From: Gordius sp. MW1
Taxonomy: Eukaryota > Nematomorpha > Gordioida > Gordea > Gordiidae
DNA: 64,000 bases
Direction of reading: 5' to 3'
NCBI GenBank assembly: GCA_964036665.1
Contig: OZ038532.1
Span: 12,046,537-12,110,536, forward strand
Shown: piece after piece, positions 21,638-34,800 of the stretch
How positions within the stretch are numbered: the stretch's first letter is position 1
Layout of the letters: every line of letters starts with the position of its first letter
Notes under the pieces: model-generated
Told to the model about the DNA's origin: nothing
Database searches by the model: none
The model's input: the letters and a program-made list of their open reading frames with translations, nothing else
Translations under genes and position numbers: made by a program

Positions 21638-22872
21638 GTTGCTCCTAGAGATCTGCACGGGCAGGCCCGGCCCGCGGGCGGGTACGGACGGGCTTTGTAT
21701 CATAAAAATTTCAACGGGCCCGGTCCGGATGGCCGGGCTCGGGCGGGCCTGAGATTTTTTAAACGTGCTTGAACGGGCCCGTTTTATAAACGGGCTTGAA
21801 CGGGCCAGAGATTATATAAACAGTCATGGATTACAAAGGTTCTTAAAAGTCAGACAATTATATAAATATATGATTTTTATTAAATATATATTAATAATTG
21901 CTCTTTTTTTAATCTCTAATTTTTGTATATCCTGTAGCATTCATTCCTTTTTCAATCGCTAAATTTGACTTTAAAACATTTTTATTCTATTTCTTATAGA
22001 TTTTCGTTTACATAATTTATATTATAGCTTCGTATATTCTTTTATAAGTAAGTTCAATTACTTAGTTAGAATCCACAAAAAATTTTGTGTTTAATTTTAT
22101 CATAAATTAACTGGTATAATTATTATTATAACGTAATAAATATTTTTGTTCTAATCTAAAATTTAGGTGTATTAACTTATATAAATTAACCAAATCAATG
22201 TATACTGCTTATTGAAAGTTAAATATTCTCTTGTAATCATATTAAAGTATTTTAATTTAATGGTAATACTCAATTCTAAATTCTTATGTGTATTTTTTTT
22301 TAAAGGATATTAATTTATTTAAATTTATGAGTATAGAAAAACAACATTCAGGACTAAAAATTGTAAAAACGCGCTAAAACTAAACGGATGGCATTGATCC
22401 GTGTAATCGTGTTGGATTTAACGATTTCCATTGTGACCTTTTAATTAAATTGATCAAACAAAAGTAAATTAATGAAAGTGGAATACTCTCATGTAATTTT
22501 TTATAATAATTTAATGGTTATACTATATTGAAATATTTTAGGTGAATTATCTGCAGAAATAATTGATGATTTATTATTTTTACATGATAATCATGGATAT
22601 TTTTTTTATTGAATATGTCAAAAAATAAAATAAAATTTGTGAAATTTTTGATGGGGCCGGGCGCGGAGTTATTTAAAGAATTTAACGGGTTTTATCAGGC
22701 CTGACGTTTTTCTAAACGAGTATGAACGGGCCTAGAAAATCTACGGACGGGCTCGGATTGGCTTGAGGTGTTGAAGAAAAAGTACGGGTGGGCTCGGACG
22801 GTCCTAAAAGTTTTGAAAACAGGAAGGGGCCGTCTTTCTAAAAACGGCCCGTTGCAGATCTCTAGTTGCTAC
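21638..22872. mobile_element. 1.2-kb non-autonomous hAT element
   Basis: The element spans 21,646-22,864. Its ends are TAGAGATCTGCACGGGC and, inverted, TAGAGATCTGCAACGGGCC. An 8-bp duplication with one mismatch flanks it: GTTGCTCC on the left, GTTGCTAC on the right. Subterminal GGCCCGG/CGGGC clusters fill both ends and the middle is AT-rich. No transposase frame is present. Confidence 0.82.
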
Positions 22873-24600
22873 CACATAGTGTGGTACCTACACTTGGATC
22901 AAAAAAGAGGAAGAAAATTCTTGAGTAAACAAATTTGGGAAAGAGAACGGACGGCCCAATAGCAATACTCAATAAGGATCCCTGTCGAAGGTGAAACGGC
23001 GGAGCGAAGTCAAAGGGGCCCAGGGCTCACTATAAAATTAAATCAAAGCCAAGTTGATACACTAGGGAGGAAGCGTCAAGTCCCTGGATTACTAAAGCAT
23101 TATATAACTGAAAAATGGAGAGAGGGTCGAAAGGTTGTGATATTTCTTGTGTGTAGTGATTTAATTAAGTTATATACATTTGTTATTTCTATTTTCCACG
23201 CGGATGTGTATGATTTTAATTGCCCCTATATATCGTGTGTCCTTTGACAAAAATGTATTTATCGCGTGATTTCGACATAACCTATTAAAATAAATAATGC
23301 CTATTTCTTCCTTATCATTTTTAGTATCCTGTTGCAGAAACTACACACGTAAACTAGTTCCTTTACCTCTACTCAATTATTAAATTTATTGTTGATATAT
23401 GAGTTCTGCCTTCGTAAGGCTTTTGAGAATGACATCTTTGATGCTGAACATGTGGACCATAAACTAATAGACTTATTGGTTATTGCCTTTTAACTTGGCC
23501 CCAATAAGAGATCGGGAGGCCCAGTCGACGGGCCTAAAAGAGGGCTTTAAATAAAAAGAACTTTAAAGGGTCGGGCTCGGGCGGGCCAAACAAGTTTAAT
23601 AACGGATTCGGACGGACCAAATTTCCTAATGGGGTTGAACGTAGCTAAATTTGATACACAATCATGGAATATATTTAAATTTCAGCTGATCATTAAGTTT
23701 TTAAACATAAGAAAAATTTTTTGCGCAAATATAAATTACTCGCGGTTTTGTCACTTATCAGTGCCTATGAAACTTTACAATCTCAATTTAAACGCAAAGT
23801 TCTAAATAATCTAAGTGCGGAATGGCCCAGATGGAAGATGATATCAGACCAAGGATATTTTATAGTCTGTACTTATTCAAAAAATCTTTAAACTAACAGA
23901 TATTTAACGTTTAGTATTTTCAATAAAACTTAGAAAGTCTAACTAATGGAATGCAAGGCGCATCTAATTCACCGGGTGAAGTTTGGATTGTGAAAATTGA
24001 AATTTCTAGGCGCCCAATCGAGTTAACCTGAAACTTTTTCGAGTTAAGTTCAAAATGAAATTTATTCCAAATTAATGTTTTTTTAAATAAATAGATTCCA
24101 CAAGATTTAGACGTGCTTTGTAACTTGTCTAAAGCTATTTAAGTGTTTACAATGTTTGAGCTTACTGTTTATTTTGATTTATATAAGAGAACAAATTATT
24201 GTGATCAGTATTAAATCAATTTTTATTCATGCTCAATAGAATAATCAAATGCTCAGTAAATACTTTAATGTTCAGTAATTTAATTATCTGTTCTGTATAA
24301 AATTAATTTGTTCAGTTTTTTTAATAATGCCAAGTAACTAAAAACTAGCTTTAAAATAAAATTCTAAAACGATATTTGATCCAGCAATAATCATGGAAGA
24401 ATTTTCAGGGTTTCCCATGGAGTCAAAGTGCTCGTATAAAAAAGATTTATTTTTGTTAATAAGTTAATAAAAAATAAATTTTATCTCGTAAACTATTTCC
24501 TCTTTGGTGCTAATTTTATATTTGACTCATTTTTTCATCTGTAAATATGGAATAATATGTAAAGTTTATTTTTGTAAATAGGATAAATTCCGAAACTACA
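22873..24600. other. Mostly unannotatable; small hAT-like G/C cluster
   Basis: 22,873-23,120 continues the unassigned segment seen before the hAT insertion. At 23,503-23,640 a cluster of GGGCC/CGGGC motifs (GGGTCGGGCTCGGGCGGGCC) is probably the left end of another hAT element; no right end or target duplication was found. The remainder is AT-rich with no gene. Confidence 0.35.
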
Positions 24601-24639
24601 TTCTGAGGTTTCAAACTCTGGAACCTTATGAATTTGACG

Positions 24640-24800
24640 GCTTTAGAATAGATCACGTAAACGTACCGATACTATTTGGAAAAAAGTTGCCACATATTAA
24701 AAAGCTGAAGAAGCTAAAAAATTTGTTGATGATGACTGGTGTTTTGGGTATAAAAAGAACACTGAAGAGGGTAAGTCTAATACAAGTAAAAAATTTTACC
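24640..24800 (+). pseudogene. Possible FLYWCH/MULE N-terminal fragment
   Basis: In one frame the sequence reads KAEEAKKFVDDDWCFGYKK followed by NTEEGKS, which resembles the W...Y-K-N-T-x-x-G start of the zinc-finger region that precedes MULE transposases in animals. A stop lies just upstream and the expected YRC motif does not follow cleanly. A competing frame (24,582-24,770) is open for 63 codons between AG and GTAAGT but looks less protein-like. Only a weak call is justified. Confidence 0.25.
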
Positions 24801-25119
24801 TTAAAAAATAATTTTTAAGTAGCAAAGCTAAATACACTGCAATTGTCCAATGTTTTTCAAACAATACATTTGCAAGGTTAAGTTGGCAATTAAATTTAAA
24901 TTTTGGCAACCATCTAAAGAAGCCAAAAATATGTCTATGGGGCAAAAGAAAGCATGGCAGACCCTCAAAGGCTAAATCTGCCTTTATTGTTCAGTAATGG
25001 TAATTTTAGATTATTAACATTGATTATATAACAAATTATAACACTACCTACGGCAGTCCCAGGTCCGTGTGCAAAAAGTGTAGAGTTGGCGTCAGGTCAA
25101 AAACCGGCTATAAAAAACA

Positions 25120-26460
25120 ACTCCAAAATCATGATAGTTTCAAACAAAATAAGCTAGGGCGTCTCCGCCCGTGCAATGTGAAAAATACACTAAAGTTACT
25201 GCCCAACTCACAATGAAGACGGTTAAGGAAATTAATTGCAAGCTATTCTACAGTGGTCGCCAAATGGTAGAAACGTGGTCGGTTAAGCGAATCGTTCAAG
25301 GACAAGTTGTTGGAAGTCAAGCGTTGTTCAGACAGGCGAATGTGGGTGAAGATTGCAGATCAATGGGGCCTCCTATCTGTTATGTGCGCGTATTTCCCCA
25401 AATTATGTGTATGGAATCAGAAAAAGACATATTCTCCAATTCATTGGAAAAGGAAATACAAGGAATCGGATAGGAAGAAAGGCTAATTATCGGGGCGGAT
25501 TTCAACGCTCACGTAGGAAAAGATCGCCTCGGGTATGAACGCAATCATGGAGGCTATGGGCATGGTCTGAAGAACAAAGAAGGGGAAAACTTCTTCAAGT
25601 ATCCCAAACATACGACATGGCGATCGTTAACACCTATTTTCAAAAACGCGAAGATCATACTGTTACTTAAGTGGGAAGCATTTTAGTTAAATTGACTATC
25701 TGCCATACGAAGGATTTATGGTGTATCAAGGATTGTAAAGTAATACCGGAAGAAGAAATCGCCAAGCAACATCGTCCCCTTGCTATGGATCGTGACAGAA
25801 TAGTATTTCCCACTGAAGAAATGTCTATGAACCTCGAATTCGATACGAAAGGTTAAAGGATACATCGACGAACGAAGAATGCCATCAAAAGACCTCCTCA
25901 CTCTTGAATGCAAGCAAGTTGCAAAAGGACATAGACAACGATTGAGAGACGCTAATTGAGGACATAAAGAAAACAGCGATTCGTGTTCTAGGACAGACCA
26001 AAGGAGGCAAGGCTATGACTAAAAAACCATGATGGTGGGATCAATCGGTTAGAGATTACGAAAAATCTATATAGACGGTGGCATAAATTAATAAAGTAGG
26101 AGGATTATCAAGAGTAGAGGGAGGCAAAGAGAGCCGCAAAAAGCCGTTGCAATAGCGAAGAATGCCGCGTTCACCGAGATGGCAACCTATGTGCAAATTG
26201 GCCAAGATAAGTGAGAAGAAAAGTCACGATGTTGGAGTTTTTAAAATAGTCAAACACGAGAAGATTCAAACCTTATTCAAGCCAAGGAAGTGATGGAATG
26301 GAAAGGATATTTTAAGAAACTTATGAATATTGATAATGACAAAGATTCCCTTCCCGATATTGAGCCAAACATATGTATGGTCGAACTCTTTCAGGAGGAT
26401 GAAGTTAGGACACAAATGAACAAGATGCAAAAAGCAAAAGCTAATGGCCCAGATGGAATA
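25120..26460 (+). pseudogene. RTE-like LINE (copy B), endonuclease part, decayed
   Basis: The first piece of a non-LTR retrotransposon, broken by stops and frameshifts. Recognisable blocks are the AP-endonuclease motif ADFNAHVGKD with GYERNHGGYGHG (about 25,498-25,560) and, before the break, the start of the RT region KMQKAKANGPDGI (26,420-26,460). The RT continues after two later insertions at 28,350 and 30,446. It is related to, but much more decayed than, the LINE at 35.4-39.0 kb. Confidence 0.75.
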
Positions 26461-28346
26461 TTAATTGCTATGCAATTTATGGGCTCGTTTTTTGTTGTCC
26501 GTCCGTCCGTCCATCCCTATCTATTTGCATTGGGTATATTAGGTTTTCGATTTTTTAAATTAATGCATGAGAAAGAGGTGCCCCACCCCTCATCTCTATC
26601 TCCCTCGCTGTGTTATTTTTTAAATTAATGCATAAGAGGTGCCCCACCCCTCATCTCCATCTCCCTCGGTGTGTTATATATAAGATTTGTTAAATTATCT
26701 ATTATATAATAAACATAAATAAAAGTTGTTTACTTTTAATTGCTATGCAATTTAACTAGTTATATAATAAACATAAAAAAAGTTGTTTACTTTTAATTGC
26801 TATGCAATTTAACTAGTTTTTGTTATATAATAAACATAGATAAAAGTTGTTTACTTTTAATGCTATGCAATTTAACTAGTTATATAATAAACATAAATAA
26901 AAGTTGTTTACTTTTTAATTGCTATGCAATTTAACTAGTTTTGGGGTTAGAATCCCGGAGTTTTTTTGACTCTTATGATTGTTCTTGTTACTATCATTGA
27001 TAATAAGAATTTTTGGCCGTCCGCTGGCTGCTGACCAATGAAAAAACGACCATTGGCCAAAATGTGAATCGAAATTATTTTTTTCGTTTTTTTTTGACTA
27101 TTATGATTGTTCCTGTTTCTACCATTGCTATTATGACTTTTTGGCCGTCCGCTGGCTGCTGACCAATGTTATATAATAAACATAAATAAAAGTTGTTTAC
27201 TTTTAATTGCTATGAAATTTAACTAGTTTTTGGGTTAGAATCCCGGAGTTTTTTTTGACTCTTATGATTGTTCTTGTTACTATCATTGATAATAAGACTT
27301 TTTGGCCGTCCGTTGGCTGCTGACCAATGAAAAAAATGACCATTGGCCAAAATGTGAATCCGAGTTTATTTTTTCGTTTTTTTTTGACTATTATGATTGT
27401 TCCTGTTACTACCATTGCTATTATGACTTTTTGGCCGTCCGCTGGCTCCTGACCGATTGAAAAAAAGACCATTGGCCAAAATGTGAATCGAAATTATTTT
27501 TTTCGTTTTTTTTGACTATTATGATTGTTCCTGTTCCTACCATTGCTATTATGACTTTTTGGCCGTCCGCTGGCTGCTGACCAATGGAATAAAATGACCA
27601 TTGGCCAAAATGTGATTCGAAAACTTTTTTTTCGTTTTTTTTTTGACTATTGTGAATTTATATCCACTTTTACCGTGTCCTGGCTGCTGACCAATGGAAA
27701 AATGACCATTGGCCAAAATGTGATTCGAAAATTTTTTTTTCGTTTTTTTTACTCTTATGAATTTATATCCACTTTTACCGTGTGCTGGCTGCTGACCAAT
27801 GGAAAAAAATGACCATTGGCCAAAGTGAGCATCAAATTTTTTTTTCCGTTTTTTGGCTATCATTGACTTATAGAGTATCTGTTGGTACTGACCAATAGAG
27901 AAAAAGTGACCATTGGCCAAATTTTTGATTTTTTTAATTAAAAATTGTTCAAATTCAACAAAAAATTTCTCCCAACAATTCTGCAAATTCTTAACATTGT
28001 GTTGTTTTATAATATAATGTTTGTTAGACCCATAATCACTAAAGGCCATAAAAACTAATGTAATACGCAACTAGATGCAAACACTAAATCTAACCCTAAC
28101 CCTTGCCTATATTACATTTTGCTTTTATTACATTTTGCCTATAATGGAAAATTTGTATAAATAATTAATTAATCATTAGGCATTTAATACCCCCCTATAG
28201 GCATTCTCGCCCCTTCCCACCTTTCTCGCCCATAAATTGCATAGCAAATATGATACATTTATACGAAGTACAGATGAGTCGTCCCCCCTTCCCTTCCCCT
28301 CTTCCCTTCCCTTCTCCCCCTTCCCACGAGGGCCGAAGGCCCGAGT
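26461..28346 (+). mobile_element. 1.9-kb Helentron/HINE-like element inside LINE copy B
   Basis: The best copy of the family. The 5' end contains TTGCTATGCAATTTATGGGC (26,465-26,484) and is followed by three CGTCC repeats. A perfect 20-bp inverted copy lies at 28,228-28,247, about 100 bp inside the 3' end, which finishes with the hairpin GGGCC-GAA-GGCCC (28,330-28,342) and GAGTT. The middle has four ATATAATAAACATA...GCTATGCAATTTAACTAGTT units, then about nine units of roughly 125 bp carrying GGCCGTCCG and CCAATGG...CCATTGG. It interrupts the LINE reverse transcriptase just after the GPDGI motif, so it is younger than the LINE. It encodes no protein. Confidence 0.7.
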
Positions 28347-28907
28347 TTCTATGAAGGCATTGCTCGGATGTCGTGAAGTAGGAGTAACCACCATGAAGAA
28401 CCTACTTAACAAAATATTGGCCGAAGAGCGAATTCCTAATCAATGGAGAGCAAGCACGATTATACCTTTATTTAAATGCAAAGGAGACCCTCAGGACAGT
28501 GGCAATAACAGATGTATTACGCTAACTTGCCACTCCTTGAAGCTAATGGAAAGGATCTTAGTAACAGGTCTTAAAAACGAGGTGGAAATATCGGCTAACC
28601 AATTCGGATTTGTGGCCTGCAAATCCACAATCGACCCAATCTTCGCACTAAGACAAAAATGGATAAGTATGTTGAAAAGAGGAAAGACCTACGTATGGTT
28701 TTTATCGACTTGGAGAAAGCATATGACACGGGCCCCCTCAATTTAATATGGTGGTGCCTGAGGAAACAAAATATCCCTGACGCATATATACGGCTTATGA
28801 AAAATATTTATGAAGCCTCAAACTCTTGCGTTAGGACGACAGTTGGAGACTCTAAATCTTTTAGGGTTAAAATTGGTTTACATCAAGGATTGCTTTAAGT
28901 CCCTTTA
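28347..28907 (+). pseudogene. RTE-like LINE copy B, reverse transcriptase part 1
   Basis: This continues the RT domain: ALLGCREVG, ILAEERIPNQWRAS, IIPLFKCKGDP, CHSLKLMERIL, NQFGFVACKSTIDPIFALRQ, then a frameshift to VFIDLEKAYDT and KIGLHQGL. These are RT motifs 1-4 of LINE polymerases. The frame is broken at least twice and the segment ends at the Helitron insertion site. Confidence 0.8.
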
Positions 28908-30445
28908 TCTTATATATAAAAATGAAACTATGTATATATGTGTGTGTGTATGTATGCCGCCACCAATTTTGGAGAACTACCGGACCGATTTGGCTCAAAA
29001 TTTCACAGTTTATTCCTGCCACTCCGGAGCGTGTTTAAGATATGTTCCAGCCAAATCGGTCGAGTAGTTTTCGAGATATTTTGTTTTATGCGTTTTGACG
29101 TTGTATCGAACGTCAATCAAACGCCCTGCCCTCATCACGTACTGCTGTTAAATTTCATTTTACCAAAATAATTTATATTTTTGTTTAAATTCGCTAATAC
29201 GCATCTGTATTAATTTGAGTTAAGTTCAAATAGGGGGGGGGGGGGGGGGGGTAGCTGCGCCCCCTGCCCCCGCCTGGCTAATTAAGGGGGGGGGGGGGTA
29301 AAACATAATTTTTTTAATTTTTAAGGGTTTTTGTATTGAAATCCTTCTTTTTTTAAATTAGGAAGGGGGCAGCCGCGCCCCTTGCTTCCCCCTGGCTAAT
29401 TAGGGGGGGGGGCAGCCTCCCCCCTGGCTACACCCATGATTATGATATTGTTTCTTAATACATAAAAATAAAAAAAATTGCTTGAAGGGCCAGGGGGCCA
29501 AATATTTTTCCCTGGGGGGGAGGCCATGGAGCCAGGTTTTCTCTCTTGGGTGGGCCTGGGCCTTGGACTCTCTTTAACTATTTGTTTAAAATTTTTGCAT
29601 AATAAACACTTACCAATTATATTTGATATATTACTAATCTATTGAAATTTATCTATCTGCCCCCCCCCTAATTAGCCAGGGGGCAGAGGGCGCGGCTGCC
29701 CCCCTCCCTAATTAAAAAAAGGATCAAATTTCAATACAAATACCCTTAAAATTTAAAAAAAAATTATATTTTGCCCCCCCCCCTAATTTAAATTACGGCC
29801 GCAGGAAATTTTTGGATAGTCAAGCAAAAATTTTTAATAATCTGCCCCCCCCCCTAATTTCAAACCTGGGTACGCCCATGATATATATTCTGCTAATACA
29901 CCCGGAAAAATGGCAAAACAACGTTTGATTTTTTGTTAAATAAACTATATGCGTATCCGTATCCGCCTTTTGTTTATATTTTATCATAAAGACCAAGCGC
30001 AATATTTGTTTTTTGATGATAGGTAAATATGACTTAAAAAAATTTGCTTCATGAAAATTTAAATTCGAACATTATTGACGTAAAATTTTGTGTTTTTAAC
30101 CACCCTTAAAAATATCAATTATTTGTTATTTTTCGTTAAATAAACTATATGCCTATCCGTATCCGCCTTTTGTTTATATTTTATCATAAAGGCCAGGCGC
30201 GATATTTTTTTTTGATTATAGGTAAATTTGACTTAAAAAAATTTGTTTCGTGAAAATTTAAATTGGAACATTATTGAGGTAAAATTTTGTGTTTTTAACC
30301 ACCTTTAAAAATATCTATTTGTTATTTTTCGTTTAGTTGAGTTTTTAAAAAAAAAATTTGGTAGTTTTAAATTTTCTTATTTAAATTTTTTAATTTTTTT
30401 TAAATTTTTTTAATATGGCAAAACAACGTTTGCCGGGTCAGCTAG
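28908..30445 (+). mobile_element. 1.5-kb non-autonomous Helitron inserted in LINE copy B
   Basis: It starts TCTTATATATAAAAATGAAA after a host A and ends with the hairpin GGCAAA-ACAACG-TTTGCC, GGGTCAG and CTAG before a host T, exactly the Helitron pattern (A^T target, TC start, CTRR end, 3' stem-loop). Removing it rejoins the LINE reverse transcriptase just before the IFNIIID stretch, which confirms both borders. The interior has a palindromic GACCGATTTGGCT...AGCCAAATCGGTC block, G/C tracts from older MITEs, and an internal tandem repeat of about 185 bp (29,935-30,340). No Rep/helicase is encoded. Confidence 0.9.
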
Positions 30446-31240
30446 TATTTAATATAATTATAGACACGATAACGAGAGACATTCAAAAGCCATCGCCATG
30501 GTGTATGCTATATGCCGATGATATAATACCATGCGAGGAAACAAAGGAGAAAGTATTCGAACAAACCGAAAAGTGGTCAAAGCGCTTAGCTATATATGGG
30601 TTAAAGGTCAACGATCGAAAAACGGTATGCATGGAAATGAACGTTACAGGCAGGATGGCCATTATAAGTACCCAAAAGGTGAAAGGTTTACATACCTCGG
30701 CTCGATCCTACATCAAGAGGGAGGTTGCGTAACAGAAGTCAACGCCCGGATCCAAAAAGGGGCTTAAATGGCTCAGTAGATCCGGTGTAATGTGCGACAA
30801 AAAAATGCCAATATGGTTGAAGAGCATCAAATCCATCGTAAGACCGGTGTTACTCTATGGAAGTGAAACATGAGCACGAAAGGAAAGCTATAACAAGCGA
30901 TGAAAATGATACGGTGGAGCTTGGGGTATACTAAGCTCGAGCATTGAACATGACTTTCTCATTACAAAAATGGGTATTTAACCTATGGCGGACATGATTA
31001 ACGAAAATCGGCTAATGTGGTATGGGCATATAATAAAAAGGGACACTAATGACCTAAATCGAAAAGTACGGGGAAGAGAGGACGAGGACGCCCCCGTATC
31101 ACGTGAAACGGGCAAGTCGATAAAGTCATGAAGACTAAAGAGATTAGCCACATGACACTCACCCGGTCAAGATGGAAGAAACTTATCAAAACAAACCCCA
31201 CAACTGTAACATCAATTAACTGGCAAAGAAGAAGAAGAAG
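30446..31240 (+). pseudogene. RTE-like LINE copy B, RT end and 3' tail
   Basis: It resumes with IFNIIIDTITRDIQ and MLYADDI (the catalytic YADD box at about 30,508-30,522). It then decays through stops, with LLYGSET and NRLMWYGHIIKR further on, the C-terminal signature shared with the LINE at 35.4 kb. It ends at a short (AAG)n run (31,229-31,240), the same simple-repeat tail seen on the other copy. Confidence 0.78.
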
Positions 31241-31889
31241 TTTATATAACAAATTTTAGGCTTTGAAATGAAAGTTGTGCTCATTATTATTTGTAATTAT
31301 TATTCAGAACACTGGCGTTTACATTGAAAACATTCATAAAATAAATCACCTTTAACCCCTATAATTGTACATCAAAAATTATAATAAGTCATACCCATTA
31401 ATAATAAGACTCTAGACTTGAGATAACTTTTGGTTTAGGTTGCTGTCCACCATTTTAGGGACAATATTCATAAACCAAACCTTATTGATTTTGGTGTGTT
31501 TAAAATTTTATACTTAAAAATTTAAATTAAGTTAATATCACCTAACAAAAGACCTTAAATAAGGCAAGAAAAGAATCTATGCTTTAACGAACGTCAATAA
31601 ATTAATATTATACAAAACATATATGGCGCTATATTATTAAACAAACTTTCATAACAATTTTTAATTTTTATGTATTGACCAAATGATATTATTTTAGAAT
31701 GCTGTTTTTGATATCTACCCTTTAATATTTTTTTATTTACCTTGTTAAGATTATTTAATTTACAAAAATTACTAATATCTATATAATCACTACTTTACCA
31801 TGTTATCATTAAAATGGTGGAAAAAAGTACACATTTTGTGTGAGGAACACTCTATCTAGTCTATGATGTATATAACAATATTAAATATA
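31241..31889. other. AT-rich spacer between LINEs; nothing recognised
   Basis: No open frame or terminal repeat is evident. A TATCTAGTCTATGAT block near 31,855 is also found in the hAT-like ends at 42.1 and 53.5 kb. Confidence 0.3.
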
Positions 31890-31893
31890 GAAA

Positions 31894-34800
31894 ATGCATA
31901 TTTCAACGCAAATCGTACAAATGTTTCGCCTTTTACTTATCCCCATTCTTTGTCCCACTCACCGTCATCTCATACACCTTTCAGTGTCACCACGACGTTC
32001 CAATATGAAACTCGTAATTGACGGTGGAAGAGTCATTTTCCCATTTCCCTTTCCCCCGTCATTCATCTGCCCTGCACAAGGTTGCACCACCGAAATCACT
32101 GGTCCCAGAAATTGGGAGCGTAAGTTAGAGTTGCAAATCCATTTGGTTGCAGCTTATAAACTTAACCTCACCCCAGTGATTCGGTTTCAACGTTGCCTAT
32201 GTGGCATAGTCGGCACCCCGCACAAGCATCACTGCGTTAAAAAAATCAAATTGTCCCAAACGCCCCCCGCAACAAAATCTCGGAAGCATGAAATCTTGCC
32301 GACTCTTATTCTATCACCGGAATACCCAACTCCGAGGAGACAGGTAGGAGCGTGATCACCATCCCCGCCACCATGATATATATTTCCTAAAGCCCCTGGG
32401 TTAGAAATTAGGGTACCTGCCCCTTGCTCAACCTTCCATTATATTCCGTGCTCTCCTAGAGGGGCAATAATAGGACCGATATCGTCCTAATTCCTGCAGC
32501 ACCACTATGTCCCTCCCCCAAAATCACCTACGCCCAAGCAGTTGTTTCTAAACCGTCTATCAACCCAAGCAGAGCCGTGCCGCCTCCGAGGAATTTGGCT
32601 GATCAACTTCTAGCCTATATCGCCCGGGTTGACGTCGTTAGGGCTGCAACGAATAAGAAAAAATTTAACTCCCGCCCACAGAAAAAGACGCCAAAACAAA
32701 TCAATCCTGTTCCAAAGTCAAACATAGCATCCACATCCCAGGTGCCGATAAGTAATTCGTTTGCGGCACTTGAGGTTGAACCAATGGATGCCGCCGATGA
32801 CTCCCCAGATGCCTCCGATCAATCAAGGTTGGCGATATCCCACACCGACGAGACTCCCCTTTTGCAATATTCCCAGGAGCTTCGAAATATCGAGAGGAGA
32901 GAGGAATCCCCTGAAAATTGGGAGACCTTTCAAAACGTACTCGAAAGGATCACGGTAGAGGCTTGCCGTTTGTTGTAGATAAAGCCCTCACGCCCGAGGC
33001 CCAACAACGCACCAAAGGTGGACGCAACAAATCCTAAAACAATCCAAAACCTCTATAAGCGGAATCGGAGGAGTGCGATCCGTCTGATCCTTGATGGTGA
33101 CTCCCCCCGATGCCAATTGGAAGCTAAGACAATCGAAGGATTGTACAACAACCTGATTGGGACCGAAAGGGCTACCGAACCATCGTTCTTCAATTGTCCC
33201 CCCCAAGCCACCGAGTCCCTAAGGCTGACCCCTTTTCTCCCTAAAGAAGTCGTGTCCAAAATCGAATGGACAGAGAACACGGCTCCTGGCTCGGATAGAA
33301 TTACATACGCCAACTGGCTCCGTTTGGATCCTTGCGGAAAGTTGTTGGCAACAATATTCAACATCTGCCTCAAATATCGCCGGATCCCTAACGCCTGGAA
33401 AGCTGCAGACCCTATCTTAGTCCATAAAAAGGGAGATGAGGGGGATGTCAGAAACTGGAGGTTACGATGGGCTGCACGATATACAAGCTCTATACCGGTC
33501 TCTTGTGTCAAAGGCTTTCTCGGTGGCTAGAAAGCAACGATTCCCTGAGTCCCGCTCAAAAAGGATTTATGCCATTTGACGGGGTCCTGGAACATAACTA
33601 CATCCTTCGCCGGACCCTAGAAGAGGCTAAATTCCGCAGGAGGGACGTCTTTGTTGCGTGGGTCGACTTTGCGAGTTCCTTTTCGACGGTGCCGCATCAA
33701 GCAATTACCCTTTCCCTTGAGGCTCTCGGTGTCGGTTCCGACTTGGTAGCAATTGTAAAGGACATTTACACTGATTCGTCCACGACGTTTGCTGCTAAGG
33801 AGGGGAGAACAGCCTCGATTCCTATAAAATCAGGAATTAAACAAGGATGCCCCTTATCAGGACTCCTATTTAATATCGCAGTCGATCCAATCCTGCGCTC
33901 CATCCAATCCGACCACCCACATCCCCGCGTATTGGCCTACGCCGACGATCTGATGCTGCTGGCGGACTCCCATTCCGAACTCGCCACTTCATTGGACCTA
34001 GTCGCTTCCATGTCGGAAAGGATTGGGTTAATCATCAATTCCTCCAAATGCGTCACCCTCCATGTTAAGGGAACTCCGTATGGTGTTGCTCCTACTCAAT
34101 TCTCCCTAGCCAACATTCCTCTGCGAATACTGCGTTCTGGGGAATATGAGCACTTCCTAGGAAAACCTATCGGAGTGGCCATTCACAAAGCAATGGGTGA
34201 CATGGAGGAAAGGAAGAATGTTGCAGAGAGGATAATGACATAGTGCCTAACCCCATGGCAACGGTCAGATGCCTTGAAAACATTCTTCTATTCCACCCTA
34301 ACCCATTCCATGCGAATGGAGACCCATACTAAAGGCGACGGGGCCAATTTAGACAAATTTCTCCGTCCCCTAATAAGGGACAACTGTTACCTTACAGTCC
34401 ATTCAGCCAATGGCTACTTTTATGGATCTTCCAAAAAGGGGGCCTTGGGATATCCTCTGTTCGACCGATTCGGACATATTCGCAGTGGATAATGCATTCA
34501 AACTCCTCACTTCCCGCGATCCGAGGGTGAAGAATCTCGTCTATTCCGACCTAGTTGCAACTGTAACTCGTCGTCTTAGTGGAAGCACTGAAGTTACCCC
34601 TGAACTGCTTGGTCGATTCTTATCCGAATCGCTGAAGTCGCCCTTCCATGGTCAATCGAATCGGCAGGCCAACACATGGACCATGGCTAGGAGAGCCTCC
34701 ACACAAATCGGTCTCTCCTGGGAATTCACAAACGATGCCATCTTCATCATCAAGGGTCACCTGAGAATTGACCCCAACATGAGAAGGAAGCTGGTGAATT

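Noticed and set aside
24582..24770. A 63-codon open exon between AG and GTAAGT
   Set aside because: A different frame across the same DNA gives a better match to a MULE zinc-finger start, so the open frame is probably accidental.
28810..29171. Helitron-internal frames with a Cys/Val-rich start, repeated at 40.6, 44.6 and 47.9 kb
   Set aside because: They recur only because the Helitron leader (a TG-repeat plus palindrome) is repeated; they shift frame between copies and no domain is present.
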